Shown piece by piece: positions 19,376 through 27,617 of a DNA stretch of 64,000 bases (position 1 is its first letter; each line of letters starts with the position of its first letter). Position numbers and translations under genes: made by a program. The stretch lies in assembly GCA_021836865.1 (NCBI GenBank), contig JAKBHH010000003.1, positions 1-64,000 of the forward strand. The letters run 5' to 3'. The notes beneath the pieces were generated by a model, which searched no databases, was not told where the DNA came from, and was given only the letters and a program-made list of their open reading frames with translations. The DNA comes from Acidobacteriota bacterium (GTDB lineage: Bacteria > Acidobacteriota > Terriglobia > Terriglobales > Acidobacteriaceae).

Positions 19376-20017
19376 TTAGCAGCATCCGCAAGCTTGGCCC
19401 TGCCAGGCCCGTTTGCCTTCTTGAACGAGAATGGGCGTGGCTGCCAATGCGGCAACCGGATCGAACCATGCGACATGGAACGCTGCACGGACCGCGAGGC
19501 CGGCCAGCGTGATGAGCGCAATGTAAGCGCAGGTGGCGGATTGCACCGCATCGGCGGCCAGGGCTGCATTGTTGCTGCGGCGAGCCTCCCGCCGCTTGAG
19601 ATGGGCCAGGACAGGCATTGAGATCAGCGCAGCGATCGTAATGCCAATGCCAGCGCTGCTGGTTTCAGGTCGCACTTGAAGAGCGATGGCGCCCGCGGCA
19701 ATCCCCGCGACCACACAGGCCAACACGCAAAGCAGAACTCCGGCGCTACGGTGTGCCCTCTTTTCAGAGATGGGTATGCTGGGAATCCATTGCAGGAGCA
19801 CAACGGCGGCGGATAGCAGCTCTATCAGGCTGTCGGAACCGAAGGCTAGCATCGCCGGGCTGTGCGCCGACACGGCCGCATACGCGGAGATGCCAAACTC
19901 CACCAGCATCCATCCCAGTGTGATCACCTGTAACCACAGGACGACGGCGCGAGGCCTGGCAGCAAGCGGGACTGAGGGCTGCGGGGGCGGAACACCGATC
20001 TGTACCCGTTCCGGCAT
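19376..20017 (-). CDS. Cation-efflux (CDF)-like membrane protein
   Basis: The product is 213 residues with about five to six hydrophobic helices. It resembles the transmembrane domain of cation diffusion facilitators: FGSDSLIELLSAAVVL is at the helix-2 position, ALAADAVQSATCAY at helix 5, and a final WFDPVAALAATPIL. Each metal-motif helix keeps one Asp, but the usual HXXXD/DXXXD pairs are not complete and the cytosolic C-terminal domain is missing. The protein ends in Cys-Gly-Cys-Cys, an unusual Cys cluster. It may be a divergent transporter or a non-transporting relative. It is divergent from the quinone oxidoreductase. Confidence 0.65.
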   Translation of the reverse strand: MPERVQIGVPPPQPSVPLAARPRAVVLWLQVITLGWMLVEFGISAYAAVSAHSPAMLAFGSDSLIELLSAAVVLLQWIPSIPISEKRAHRSAGVLLCVLACVVAGIAAGAIALQVRPETSSAGIGITIAALISMPVLAHLKRREARRSNNAALAADAVQSATCAYIALITLAGLAVRAAFHVAWFDPVAALAATPILVQEGKRAWQGQACGCC

Positions 20018-20164
20018 TCTCTTCCCATCATCATTTCAGGCCCTGAGTTTGGGCGCAAGGGACGTGCAAACCAGCGTCAGCCGGCTCCGCTTCAGACTGC
20101 CCTGCAACCCGGCTGTCACATTCCCTTGCGGTCGCCCGGCCTTTGGGTGCATTCTTGCCGTGGT

Positions 20165-21133
20165 ATGAAAGCCATTCAAATTCACGCAACAGGCGGGCCG
20201 GAAGTTCTCCAATTGGCCGAGTTGCCCATTCCCGAGCCGGGACCAGGGCAGGTGTTGATCCGCGTAGAAGCCGTCGGCGTCAACTTTATAGAGATTTATT
20301 TTCGCAAGGGAATCTACAAGGCGACGATGCCGCTGATTCCCGGCAGCGAGGCCGCGGGCACCGTGGAGAAGCTGGGCCACGGAGTGACCGGCTTTGAAGA
20401 AGGAGATCTCGTAGCTTCAGTGAGCGTGCAGGGAAGTTATGCGGAGTACGCGCTGGTTCCGGCGGCGCAGCTGGTCAAGGTTCCATCGCGACTGACTCCA
20501 GAGCAGGCAGCGGCGGCCATGCTGCAAGGCATGACAGCGCACTACCTCGCCTATTCGACGTATCCGCTGAAGGCGGGCGAGACGGCACTGGTTCATGCCG
20601 GGGCGGGCGGCGTCGGCCTGCTGCTTACGCAGATGGCGGCACGGCTCGGCGCGCGCGTCATCACCACGGTTTCCACAAAGGACAAGGCCGAGCTCTCGCG
20701 CGAGGCAGGCGCCTCCGATGTGATTCTTTATGCCGAGCAGGACTTTGAGACGGAAGTGAAGCGGCTGACCGGCGGCAAAGGTGTGGATGTGGTGTACGAC
20801 TCTGTGGGCAAGACAACCTTCGACCAGAGCCTGAACTGTCTGCGTCCGCGCGGACTGCTGGCGCTGTTTGGCGCTTCCAGCGGGCCGGTGCCGGCGTTTG
20901 ATCTGATCCACCTCAGCAGCAAGGGCTCGTTGTTTATCACACGGCCTACGCTCTGGCACTATATCGCCTCGCGGACAGAGCTCGAATGGCGCGCGGGCAA
21001 AGTGCTGGACTGGGCTGCGACCGGCGAGCTGAAGCTGCGCACCGAATTCATGTATCCGCTGGCTCAGGCGGCGCAGGCGCAGATCGATATGGAAGCCCGC
21101 AAGACGACAGGGAAGATTCTGCTGGAGCCGTGA
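20165..21133 (+). CDS. qor: NADPH:quinone oxidoreductase, zinc-free medium-chain dehydrogenase
   Basis: This cytosolic MDR-superfamily enzyme probably reduces quinones or enones with NADPH. ATG 20165 gives 322 residues, normal for Qor. Family markers are VNFIEIYFRKGIY near the active site, PGSEAAGTVEKLG, and the Rossmann motif HAGAGGVGLLLTQ at about residues 145-157. The final KTTGKILL is also typical. The zinc ligands of alcohol dehydrogenases are absent, as expected. The sirtuin gene starts 32 bases downstream with its own strong ribosome-binding site, so the two may form a small operon. Confidence 0.92.
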   Translation: MKAIQIHATGGPEVLQLAELPIPEPGPGQVLIRVEAVGVNFIEIYFRKGIYKATMPLIPGSEAAGTVEKLGHGVTGFEEGDLVASVSVQGSYAEYALVPAAQLVKVPSRLTPEQAAAAMLQGMTAHYLAYSTYPLKAGETALVHAGAGGVGLLLTQMAARLGARVITTVSTKDKAELSREAGASDVILYAEQDFETEVKRLTGGKGVDVVYDSVGKTTFDQSLNCLRPRGLLALFGASSGPVPAFDLIHLSSKGSLFITRPTLWHYIASRTELEWRAGKVLDWAATGELKLRTEFMYPLAQAAQAQIDMEARKTTGKILLEP

Positions 21134-21164
21134 AAGAGCGCAGCGGAGATCAAGGAGCGGCGCC

Positions 21165-21884
21165 GTGGCAGAGATTCTGATTGCGCCCAGCGATCAAGTG
21201 TTTGTCTTGACCGGCGCAGGCATCAGCGCGGAGAGCGGGCTGCCCACCTTTCGCGCGGAGGATGGCCTATGGGCCGGCCATCGCGTGGAGGATGTCTGCA
21301 CGCCGGACGCGTGGAGGCGTAACCCGGCTGAGGTGTGGGCGTTCTATTCGACGCGGCGCGCAGCCGGCGCAAAGGCCCAGCCCAATCCGGCGCACCTTGC
21401 GCTGGCAGATCTCGAAGCTCAGCTTGGGGACCGCTTCTTTCTCTGCACGCAAAATGTCGACGACCTGCACGAACGCGCCGGTTCCGTGCGCCTGGTCCAC
21501 ATGCATGGCGAGTTGGCCAGGTCGCGCTGCGAGCGGGAGTGCGGGCGCCTGCCGGTCGAGGATCGCGCCCTCTACAAGAGCCTGGACGAAGTGGGCCGCT
21601 GTGCCTGCGGCGGAAGGCTGCGTCCGCATATCGTTTTCTTCGGCGAGATCCCGTTGGAAATGGAGCGCATTCAGGATGAGATTGCGCGGGCCACGCTCAT
21701 GCTCGTCGTGGGCACATCGGGGTCGGTGTATCCCGCTGCAAGCTTTGTACACTGGGCGCGCCAGCACGGCGCGCGCGCGGTGTACATTGGCCCCGAACCG
21801 CCGCTGAATGCCTCGGCATTTACGCAGGTGGTGGAAGGTAAGGCGGGCGCGGTGATGCCGGGATTGTTTGAGGTCGCGTCCTGA
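21165..21884 (+). CDS. cobB: NAD-dependent protein deacylase, class III sirtuin
   Basis: This enzyme removes acyl groups from lysines using NAD+. The GTG start at 21165 lies 7 bases after AAGGAG and gives 239 residues. The NAD motif GAGISAESGLPTFR is near residues 17-30, TQNVDDLHERAG near 95-106, and the catalytic His is His114 in HMHGEL. The four zinc cysteines come as Cys122/Cys126 and the later CACGG pair. Tyr61 and Arg64 in FYSTRR form the YXXR motif that in class III sirtuins reads succinyl/malonyl groups, so desuccinylase activity is expected. It follows qor and converges on the TonB receptor gene. Confidence 0.92.
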   Translation: MAEILIAPSDQVFVLTGAGISAESGLPTFRAEDGLWAGHRVEDVCTPDAWRRNPAEVWAFYSTRRAAGAKAQPNPAHLALADLEAQLGDRFFLCTQNVDDLHERAGSVRLVHMHGELARSRCERECGRLPVEDRALYKSLDEVGRCACGGRLRPHIVFFGEIPLEMERIQDEIARATLMLVVGTSGSVYPAASFVHWARQHGARAVYIGPEPPLNASAFTQVVEGKAGAVMPGLFEVAS

Positions 21885-21918
21885 ACCGGGTTTGGCCTCT
21901 CCAGCGCGAGTGCATATT

Positions 21919-24216
21919 TCAGAAGTGAAGTCGGTAACGCGCCTCTGCAAGGAACATACGCGGATCGTTGTAGTGAAAGCCGCCCAGCGTGATGGAGTTG
22001 TCCATCAGCACGCGATGATTTGTCACATTGATCGCGCTTGCTGAGAACCTCCACTTTTCGCCGAGGCTGCGCCCTGCCGATACGTCAAAAGTGGTGTGAA
22101 CGGGGAGATAGGGTCCGTTGTAAGGCCCTACATGTGCGCCCGCCAGGCCATTTGCGAAGCCGGAGCCGTAGTAGACGTTGGTCGCGAACCAGGCTCGCAG
22201 CGGCAGGTTGGCCGTGAACCCCGTGTTGAGCGTATTGCGCTGGTCATGATCCAGCGGAATGTAATTGGGGCCGAGATTGCAGGCCGGGTCATTGGGAGTG
22301 CTGCAGGCGAAACCTCCGATCACGTTGCCGCGCTGCTCGGCAATCTGGTTCGAGTAGGCGAGATGGAACTGGCCGAGGCGCCCCAACTGCGGCGAGCTGA
22401 GCGTCATCTCCCAGGCGCGAATCAGCGCCCCATCCACGGCAATGGGGAAGTAGACGTTCGACTCGCCGACGTTGGCGTGGTCAAGGTAATTGTTGACGCG
22501 GTTCTTGAAGGTGTCGATGTCAACCATCCATCCCCTCCACGGAATTTGAATACCAAACTGATGCTCCTCGTCGCGCTCGGAGGGCAGGGGCACGAAGGTG
22601 TTCTGACCGGGCTGGATTGTGACGTAATTGAGGAATGCGCTGGAGACGGTTTCGACCGGCGCGGGCTGAAAGAAGTGGCCGTAGAAGCCGCGCAGAACCC
22701 AGTGGAGACGCGGGATTTCAACAGTTGCGCCGATACGCGGATAGGCTGCATTCTCCGTGTATCCGCCGTGGTAGTTGGAGATGCGCATGCCGCCGAGCAG
22801 GGTGATGAACTGGTTGACCCGCAGGTGATCTGAGAAGTGGAACTCGACCAACCCCGCGTTGGCGCTCGCGGACGTGTTGGGCACACTTGCCGCAGAACTG
22901 CTCCGGCTGTTCACGCGCAGGCCGTAGAGGTCATTCTCTGCCTGGAAAAAGGAATAGAGGCCGCCGGAAAAGCTATTGGGGCCGGCGTCGGCGTGGAGAT
23001 CGGCCTGTGCGCCTGCGTAGTTCGACGACTGGTGCCAGGTTGTTGCAGCGGGCATGTCGGCCGGCGATGCGTCGTATGCGGCCTGATTGAAGTGGTAGAA
23101 AGGCGCGACCTGGAGCTGGGCCACGGGCGAGAGCGTGCGCACCCAGTTGGCAATCACGAAGGAGTCACGCTCCGTTTGCCCATCGCGCAGGCCGTACGAG
23201 TTGTAGTAGTTGGATGTCTGCTCCCAGTCATTGGGATCGGGGTCGTAGGGAACCTGAAAGTAGTCCTGACGAAATTGTGCGTCGAGCCTGAGCTGATCCC
23301 TGGGCGACTGGTTGCGGATGAGCGAAAGAAATCCACTTTCGGAGTTGGTGGCGTCGTGGTCGATGGCGGCGATGGGTGTTTCCAGTCCGTAGTTGGAGCG
23401 CGAGCCGGTGAGGCTGGCGTACCATGCTGTGCGCGCCGAGTGATCGCCGAGCGAGAGCTGTGCCTCACCAAAGTACAGGTTGCCGCCGGTCAGCAGCAGC
23501 TCAGCGTCGCGGTTGCGCTCAAAGCCGTTGCGCGGCAGCACATTGAATGCGCCGTAGGTGCGGTCGCCGATGTCGGCGGCATAACTGCCCCGCTGCGTTT
23601 CCAGCTGGTCAATGTCTTTGGGGTCGATTTGCGGGCCGACGTTGGAGTCGATTTTGGTGTTCGGGATGGAGACACCGTCGATGAGCCAACTGGTCTGGTG
23701 GCCGCCGCGCATATGAAGCATGTTGTGGGTCATGTAGGCGCCGGGCACATAGTCGGTAATCATCTCCATGCCGGTGGTGCGGTTGGCGCCGGGTGTTTGG
23801 TCGATCTGCTGGCGGCTGATGAGCGTGGTCGGCGTGACCGAATCGGTGGCGATCGAGTTTGCGGCGGCCTGCACCATGACGGACTCAGCGGTTGTGGCCA
23901 GCTCCAGCGGGATGTGCAGCACTGGGTTGGTGCCGGAAGCGATGGTGATTGGCTGGGAAGAGTCTGCGAAGCCGGGCGCCGTGATGTACAGGCGATAGGT
24001 GCCGATGGGCGTCTGCGGCATGTCAAACTCGCCGCGCGCGTCGGTGACGGCGTGGAGAGCGAAGTCTGAATCGGCAGCCTGCAGCAAAACCTGCGCGCCC
24101 GTGATAGGGCGGTGCTGGGGATCGTGCACGACGCCATGCACCGTGGCGAAGACGGTGGCCCATGCGGCAGCCGAGACGAACAGCGTGCAGGCGAACACCA
24201 ATCGGAAGAGACGCAT
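21919..24216 (-). CDS. TonB-dependent outer-membrane receptor with carboxypeptidase-regulatory-like N-domain
   Basis: This predicted outer-membrane active-transport barrel has 765 residues from ATG 24216 (AAGG five bases upstream; the longer frame adds 26 non-family residues). A signal peptide (LFRLVFACTLFVSAAAWA) comes first. A carboxypeptidase-regulatory-like beta domain follows (about residues 24-105, GVVHDPQHRPITGAQVLL). Then comes the plug domain with NMLHMRGGHQTSWLIDGV, then the barrel ending in an aromatic residue (YRLHF). It is shorter than the Oar-like receptors of about 1,000-1,100 residues common in this group. Upstream on the same strand is a Cys/His-containing small secreted protein, suggesting a metal-related substrate, but that is an inference. 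Confidence 0.92.
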   Translation of the reverse strand: MRLFRLVFACTLFVSAAAWATVFATVHGVVHDPQHRPITGAQVLLQAADSDFALHAVTDARGEFDMPQTPIGTYRLYITAPGFADSSQPITIASGTNPVLHIPLELATTAESVMVQAAANSIATDSVTPTTLISRQQIDQTPGANRTTGMEMITDYVPGAYMTHNMLHMRGGHQTSWLIDGVSIPNTKIDSNVGPQIDPKDIDQLETQRGSYAADIGDRTYGAFNVLPRNGFERNRDAELLLTGGNLYFGEAQLSLGDHSARTAWYASLTGSRSNYGLETPIAAIDHDATNSESGFLSLIRNQSPRDQLRLDAQFRQDYFQVPYDPDPNDWEQTSNYYNSYGLRDGQTERDSFVIANWVRTLSPVAQLQVAPFYHFNQAAYDASPADMPAATTWHQSSNYAGAQADLHADAGPNSFSGGLYSFFQAENDLYGLRVNSRSSSAASVPNTSASANAGLVEFHFSDHLRVNQFITLLGGMRISNYHGGYTENAAYPRIGATVEIPRLHWVLRGFYGHFFQPAPVETVSSAFLNYVTIQPGQNTFVPLPSERDEEHQFGIQIPWRGWMVDIDTFKNRVNNYLDHANVGESNVYFPIAVDGALIRAWEMTLSSPQLGRLGQFHLAYSNQIAEQRGNVIGGFACSTPNDPACNLGPNYIPLDHDQRNTLNTGFTANLPLRAWFATNVYYGSGFANGLAGAHVGPYNGPYLPVHTTFDVSAGRSLGEKWRFSASAINVTNHRVLMDNSITLGGFHYNDPRMFLAEARYRLHF

Positions 24217-24348
24217 CGGTACCTTTTTAAGACACGGCAAAGGTGAAGCGTGCACAGCAGGCCGCGCCGGCTCAGGCAGCAGCGATCTGTGCAATGCAAT
24301 GGAGGGGTCGCGTCGCCGACATAGGAACGGCGCGGTCTTTACAGGTTT

Positions 24349-24738
24349 TCAGAGGGAGATGCGATTGGGAGGGCCGCGGCCTGCGCAGCAATCAAAGGTG
24401 CGACTGGGCGCCGCTGCGCGATGCCGAAGAGCGGAGAGTATCTGCACCGCGAGACTCGGCGACGCTGGTGCGGCGCCTACAAGTGCGTGGCCCACTCCTG
24501 GGCTTGCAACGGCGCCGCCGGGATACTTTGGGCAGTGCGACGGGGCGGTGAAAGCCGGCGTAGAGTCCGAGGCGGGCCCGGCCATCTGCGACCGCATGGC
24601 GTCCGACATGGCGCAGCGATGCACACCGTGGCGGCGACAGCAGGCGGGCAGGCGCGACTCATCGCTGGCCTGCAGGGTCGCCGTGAGCGGACCCAGGCCA
24701 AAGAAGAGAATCAGCAGGCTGGCAAGGCTGCGTCGCAT
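24349..24738 (-). CDS. Small secreted Cys/His-containing protein, unknown function
   Basis: The 129-residue product starts with a typical signal peptide (MRRSLASLLILFFGLGPL). The mature N-terminus has a dense Cys/His cluster, LPACCRRHGVHRCAM, that looks suited to metal or disulfide chemistry. A Cys-Cys pair recurs near the C-terminus (FDCCAGRG) and His/Pro/Ala-rich sequence lies between. I do not recognise a named family, but the signal plus clustered cysteines argue against a chance frame. It lies 132 bases upstream of the TonB receptor on the same strand, so both may be in one transcript. The ribosome-binding site is poor (AGG directly abuts the ATG). Confidence 0.6.
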   Translation of the reverse strand: MRRSLASLLILFFGLGPLTATLQASDESRLPACCRRHGVHRCAMSDAMRSQMAGPASDSTPAFTAPSHCPKYPGGAVASPGVGHALVGAAPASPSLAVQILSALRHRAAAPSRTFDCCAGRGPPNRISL

Positions 24739-24854
24739 CCTGTTTTGATGCTACATGAGTGCGCTGCGCACATGCGCGCAGCCCGTCTTCGCGCGGCCTT
24801 TCAGGTATCATCGGGTTATTGCACGTATCCAGCTTGAAACACGAGGAACTCCCG

Positions 24855-26153
24855 GTGCCTGATGAGAAAGTTTCCCCAGCGGCCACGAAAATCACTGCGC
24901 AGGAGGCTCGCCCGGAGCGGCCGTTGCGGATTGCATTGTTTGGATTTGGTACTGTGGGCAGTTCTGTTGCGAAGATTCTTGTCGAGTCAAAGCCGGACGG
25001 GCTCGAGCTCGCGCACATCTTCAACCGCGATGTGGCGCGCAAGCGGGTGGACTGGGTTCCCGCCTCTGTCAACTGGACCGAAGACGCCGATGCCGTGCTG
25101 GCATCTGATGCCGATGTGGTGGTGGAACTGGCCGGCGGCCTTGACCCGGCAGGGGACTGGGTCCGCCGCGCGCTGGAAGCCGGAAAGAGCGTCGTCACTG
25201 CCAACAAAAAGCTCATTGCCTATCACGGTGTGGAGCTGGAGCGGCTGGCGGCAGCCCAAGGCGGCCACCTGAAGTACGGCGCGGCTGTGGCAGGCGGCAT
25301 TCCGGTGATTCCGGGCCTGGAGCAGGGCCTGGCCGGCGACCGCATCCTGCGCATGGAAGGCATTCTGAACGGGACGTGCAACTTCATTCTGAGCAGGATG
25401 GAAGAGGGCGCGGAGTATGCCGCGGTATTGGCGACTGCGCAGGCCAAGGGCTATGCGGAGGCGGACCCGACCGAGGACGTCGGCGGCTTTGATGCGCGCG
25501 CCAAGCTGGCCATTCTCATGCGGCTGGCGATGCGCGTGGTGGTGGACCCCGAGGAGATTGTGCCCAAACCTATCACGGCGGTGGCGGCCGTGGACTTTAG
25601 TTACGCCCGCGATCTGGGCTGCACAATTCGCCAGGTGGCGCGTGCCGAGGAAACAGGCGGAGTGGTGGCTGCGACGGTAGGACCCATGCTTGTGGATCTG
25701 CGTTCTCCGCTGGCGTGGTCGCGCGGCACAGAGAACATGGTGATTCTCACCGGGCACTACGGCGGTGACGTGGTGTTCTCCGGCCACGGCGCCGGCGGGC
25801 ATCCCACCGCGGTGGCCGTGGTCAGCGACTTGCTGGCACTGGCGCACGGCTCGCGCCGCGTTGCCATACCTTCAGTTCCGGCGCGCGTTGGCGCGGAGTT
25901 CGAGGTGCCGCATTACATCCGCTTTCTGGTGGCGGATCGGCCAGGTATTGTGGCGGAGATTACGGGTGCGTTGGCCAGGGAGCGCATCAACATTCGCGCC
26001 ATTGTGCAGAAGCCCGGCTATCCCGCAAGCGCATTGCCGTTTGTGGTGACCGTGGAGCCGTGCAAATCGTCGGCGCTGAAGCGGGCGCTGGCCAGCATTG
26101 GGAAGATGGATTGCCTGCTGGAGCAGCCCCTGGATCTGCAAATGCTGGAATAG
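24855..26153 (+). CDS. hom: Homoserine dehydrogenase with C-terminal ACT domain
   Basis: This enzyme reduces aspartate semialdehyde to homoserine, the branch point to threonine and methionine. The GTG start at 24855 has GAGGA seven bases upstream; the extra 32 codons of the open frame are not family sequence. The 432 residues comprise an N-terminal NAD(P) fold (FGFGTVGSSVAKIL), the catalytic core with VTANKKLIAYHG and EGILNGTCNFILSRM, and a C-terminal ACT domain (RFLVADRPGIVAEITGAL) that in the family gives threonine feedback. A small Cys-containing protein gene follows after 46 bases on the same strand. Confidence 0.95.
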   Translation: MPDEKVSPAATKITAQEARPERPLRIALFGFGTVGSSVAKILVESKPDGLELAHIFNRDVARKRVDWVPASVNWTEDADAVLASDADVVVELAGGLDPAGDWVRRALEAGKSVVTANKKLIAYHGVELERLAAAQGGHLKYGAAVAGGIPVIPGLEQGLAGDRILRMEGILNGTCNFILSRMEEGAEYAAVLATAQAKGYAEADPTEDVGGFDARAKLAILMRLAMRVVVDPEEIVPKPITAVAAVDFSYARDLGCTIRQVARAEETGGVVAATVGPMLVDLRSPLAWSRGTENMVILTGHYGGDVVFSGHGAGGHPTAVAVVSDLLALAHGSRRVAIPSVPARVGAEFEVPHYIRFLVADRPGIVAEITGALARERINIRAIVQKPGYPASALPFVVTVEPCKSSALKRALASIGKMDCLLEQPLDLQMLE

Positions 26154-26199
26154 GAAGCCGGGTCAGACAAGGTGCGGACGCGCATGCGGAGGTCAATCG

Positions 26200-26406
26200 G
26201 TGATAGATACGATCTATCGGTGTGAGATTTGCGGTGAAGAGAGCGATGATCCCGTGCGGTGGATCGTGATCCATTGCAGCAATACGCAGTTGACGGTGTA
26301 CAAGTGGACGAAGGAGGCCGCAGTTGCTCCTCAGGCGCGCCACTACTGCGGCGAAGCGCACGCTCAGGTTTACATCAGCCGCTGGTTTCAGTCGTACTGC
26401 GGCTGA
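26200..26406 (+). CDS. Small Cys/His protein (68 aa), possible zinc ribbon
   Basis: GTG 26200 is preceded by GGAGG at seven bases, an excellent ribosome-binding site that fixes the start. The 68-residue soluble product contains CEICGEES near the N-terminus, a single HCSN, and HYCGEAH in the second half. These could supply four metal ligands of a treble-clef or zinc-ribbon-like fold. It has no signal peptide or membrane segment. I do not recognise the family. It lies 46 bases after hom and is probably co-transcribed, and ends 10 bases before the converging LacI regulator gene. Confidence 0.65.
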   Translation: MIDTIYRCEICGEESDDPVRWIVIHCSNTQLTVYKWTKEAAVAPQARHYCGEAHAQVYISRWFQSYCG

Positions 26407-26415
26407 GGCGGTGCA

Positions 26416-27492
26416 TCAGCTCCGGGCGGCCGACGCGGGGCCGGTCGACTCGCGGACGACGAGCTCGGGCGTCATCATGACTTCCGCGGGGTGCCCGTCG
26501 GCTTGCCCGCTGATTCGCTCCAGCAGCACCTGCGCACCCCGCTGACCCATTTCAAACAAGGGCTGTCGCACGGTGGTGAGAGAAGGAGTGTAGTAGGCCG
26601 CGGAAAGAATATCGTCAAAACCTACAACGGAGACATCGCCGGGGACCGAGAGTCCGGCATCCTTGAGCGCGCGGATGGCGCCGATCGCGGCAATGTCGTT
26701 GAAGCAGAAGATGGCTGTAAAGTCGCGGGCCTTTTCGAGGAGCACCTGCATCGACTTGTAGCCAATTTCAGGGGCCATGGGGTGATAGCCGGCCTTCATA
26801 GACCAGCTTGCCGTATCAATGCGGGTCACGTGCGCTGTGTCGATGCGCAGCCCCATCTCGCGCGCCACCTGCTGAATGCTTTCCCAGCGGTAGTCCGAGT
26901 CGGGAATCGCCTTCGGTCCGCGCATAAAGGCGATACGGCGGTGGCCGAGCTGATAGAGGTGCTTGAGTGCCTGCTCCACCGCGCTGTGGTGATCGAGCAC
27001 GATGTTGGTGACATTCTCCGCCGCGCTGTGGGCTGAGATGGCCACCACGGGCACCGGCACGGCAATTTGGTCTGCGGGAGTATTCAGCAGCAGAAAACCG
27101 TCCACGGCGCGCTCCACCAACATGCGTGGATACTGCTCGATCAACTCACGCTTCCAGTCATGGCAGGCGGTGAAGTAGAAGTAGTGCGCGCGGCTAAGCT
27201 CCTGCACCACGCCGCTCATCACGCGGGTAAAGTAGCCCTCGCTCAAATCCGGGGCCAGCACGCCCACGCTCATCGAGCGGCTCTGCCGAAGAGAGCGGGC
27301 AAAGTAGTTGGGCCGGTAGTTCAGCCGCGCCGCCGCCTCAGTGACGCGATTGCGCGTCTCCTGCGGAATGGATTTGGCCGATGGCGAGTTGTTCAGAACC
27401 AGTGATACCGTGGTCTGCGAAAGCTCAAGATGCTCGGCCAGCATTCTCAGGTTGACATGTCCCGGTGGCGTCGAACCCTTTCCCTTTGCCAT
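26416..27492 (-). CDS. LacI-family transcriptional regulator
   Basis: This is a DNA-binding repressor with an N-terminal helix-turn-helix (about residues 12-60: NLRMLAEHLELSQTTVSLVLN, then NYRPNYFARSLR hinge) and a periplasmic-binding-protein-like sugar-binding domain to about residue 345. ATG 27492 gives 358 residues; the open frame extends to 27552 without HTH sequence. It sits directly downstream of an alpha-L-rhamnosidase-like gene on the same strand, so rhamnoside-type sugar signals are a reasonable guess for the effector. An 18-bp palindrome in its upstream region and a -10-like hexamer seven bases from the start suggest autoregulation. Confidence 0.92.
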   Translation of the reverse strand: MAKGKGSTPPGHVNLRMLAEHLELSQTTVSLVLNNSPSAKSIPQETRNRVTEAAARLNYRPNYFARSLRQSRSMSVGVLAPDLSEGYFTRVMSGVVQELSRAHYFYFTACHDWKRELIEQYPRMLVERAVDGFLLLNTPADQIAVPVPVVAISAHSAAENVTNIVLDHHSAVEQALKHLYQLGHRRIAFMRGPKAIPDSDYRWESIQQVAREMGLRIDTAHVTRIDTASWSMKAGYHPMAPEIGYKSMQVLLEKARDFTAIFCFNDIAAIGAIRALKDAGLSVPGDVSVVGFDDILSAAYYTPSLTTVRQPLFEMGQRGAQVLLERISGQADGHPAEVMMTPELVVRESTGPASAARS

Positions 27493-27499
27493 GATTGGA

Positions 27500-27541
27500 G
27501 TTGTAACACGTTTATCCGGGATCGGGAAACAGGGTTTTCCC
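27500..27541 (-). promoter_or_regulatory. Candidate lacI-type promoter and operator
   Basis: On the minus strand TACAAC (27505-27500) ends seven bases before the regulator ATG, a possible -10. Further upstream, GGGAAA (27524-27529) and TTTCCC (27536-27541) form an 18-bp dyad with a 6-base centre, the size of a LacI-family operator. It would cover the -35 region. Confidence 0.35.
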
Positions 27542-27617
27542 ACGGTGTACATCGATTTGCCAAGGCGGCCAGGGAAACGGAACGGGGTTTGTTGGCCAGC
27601 CCCGGAACAGAGCGCCT

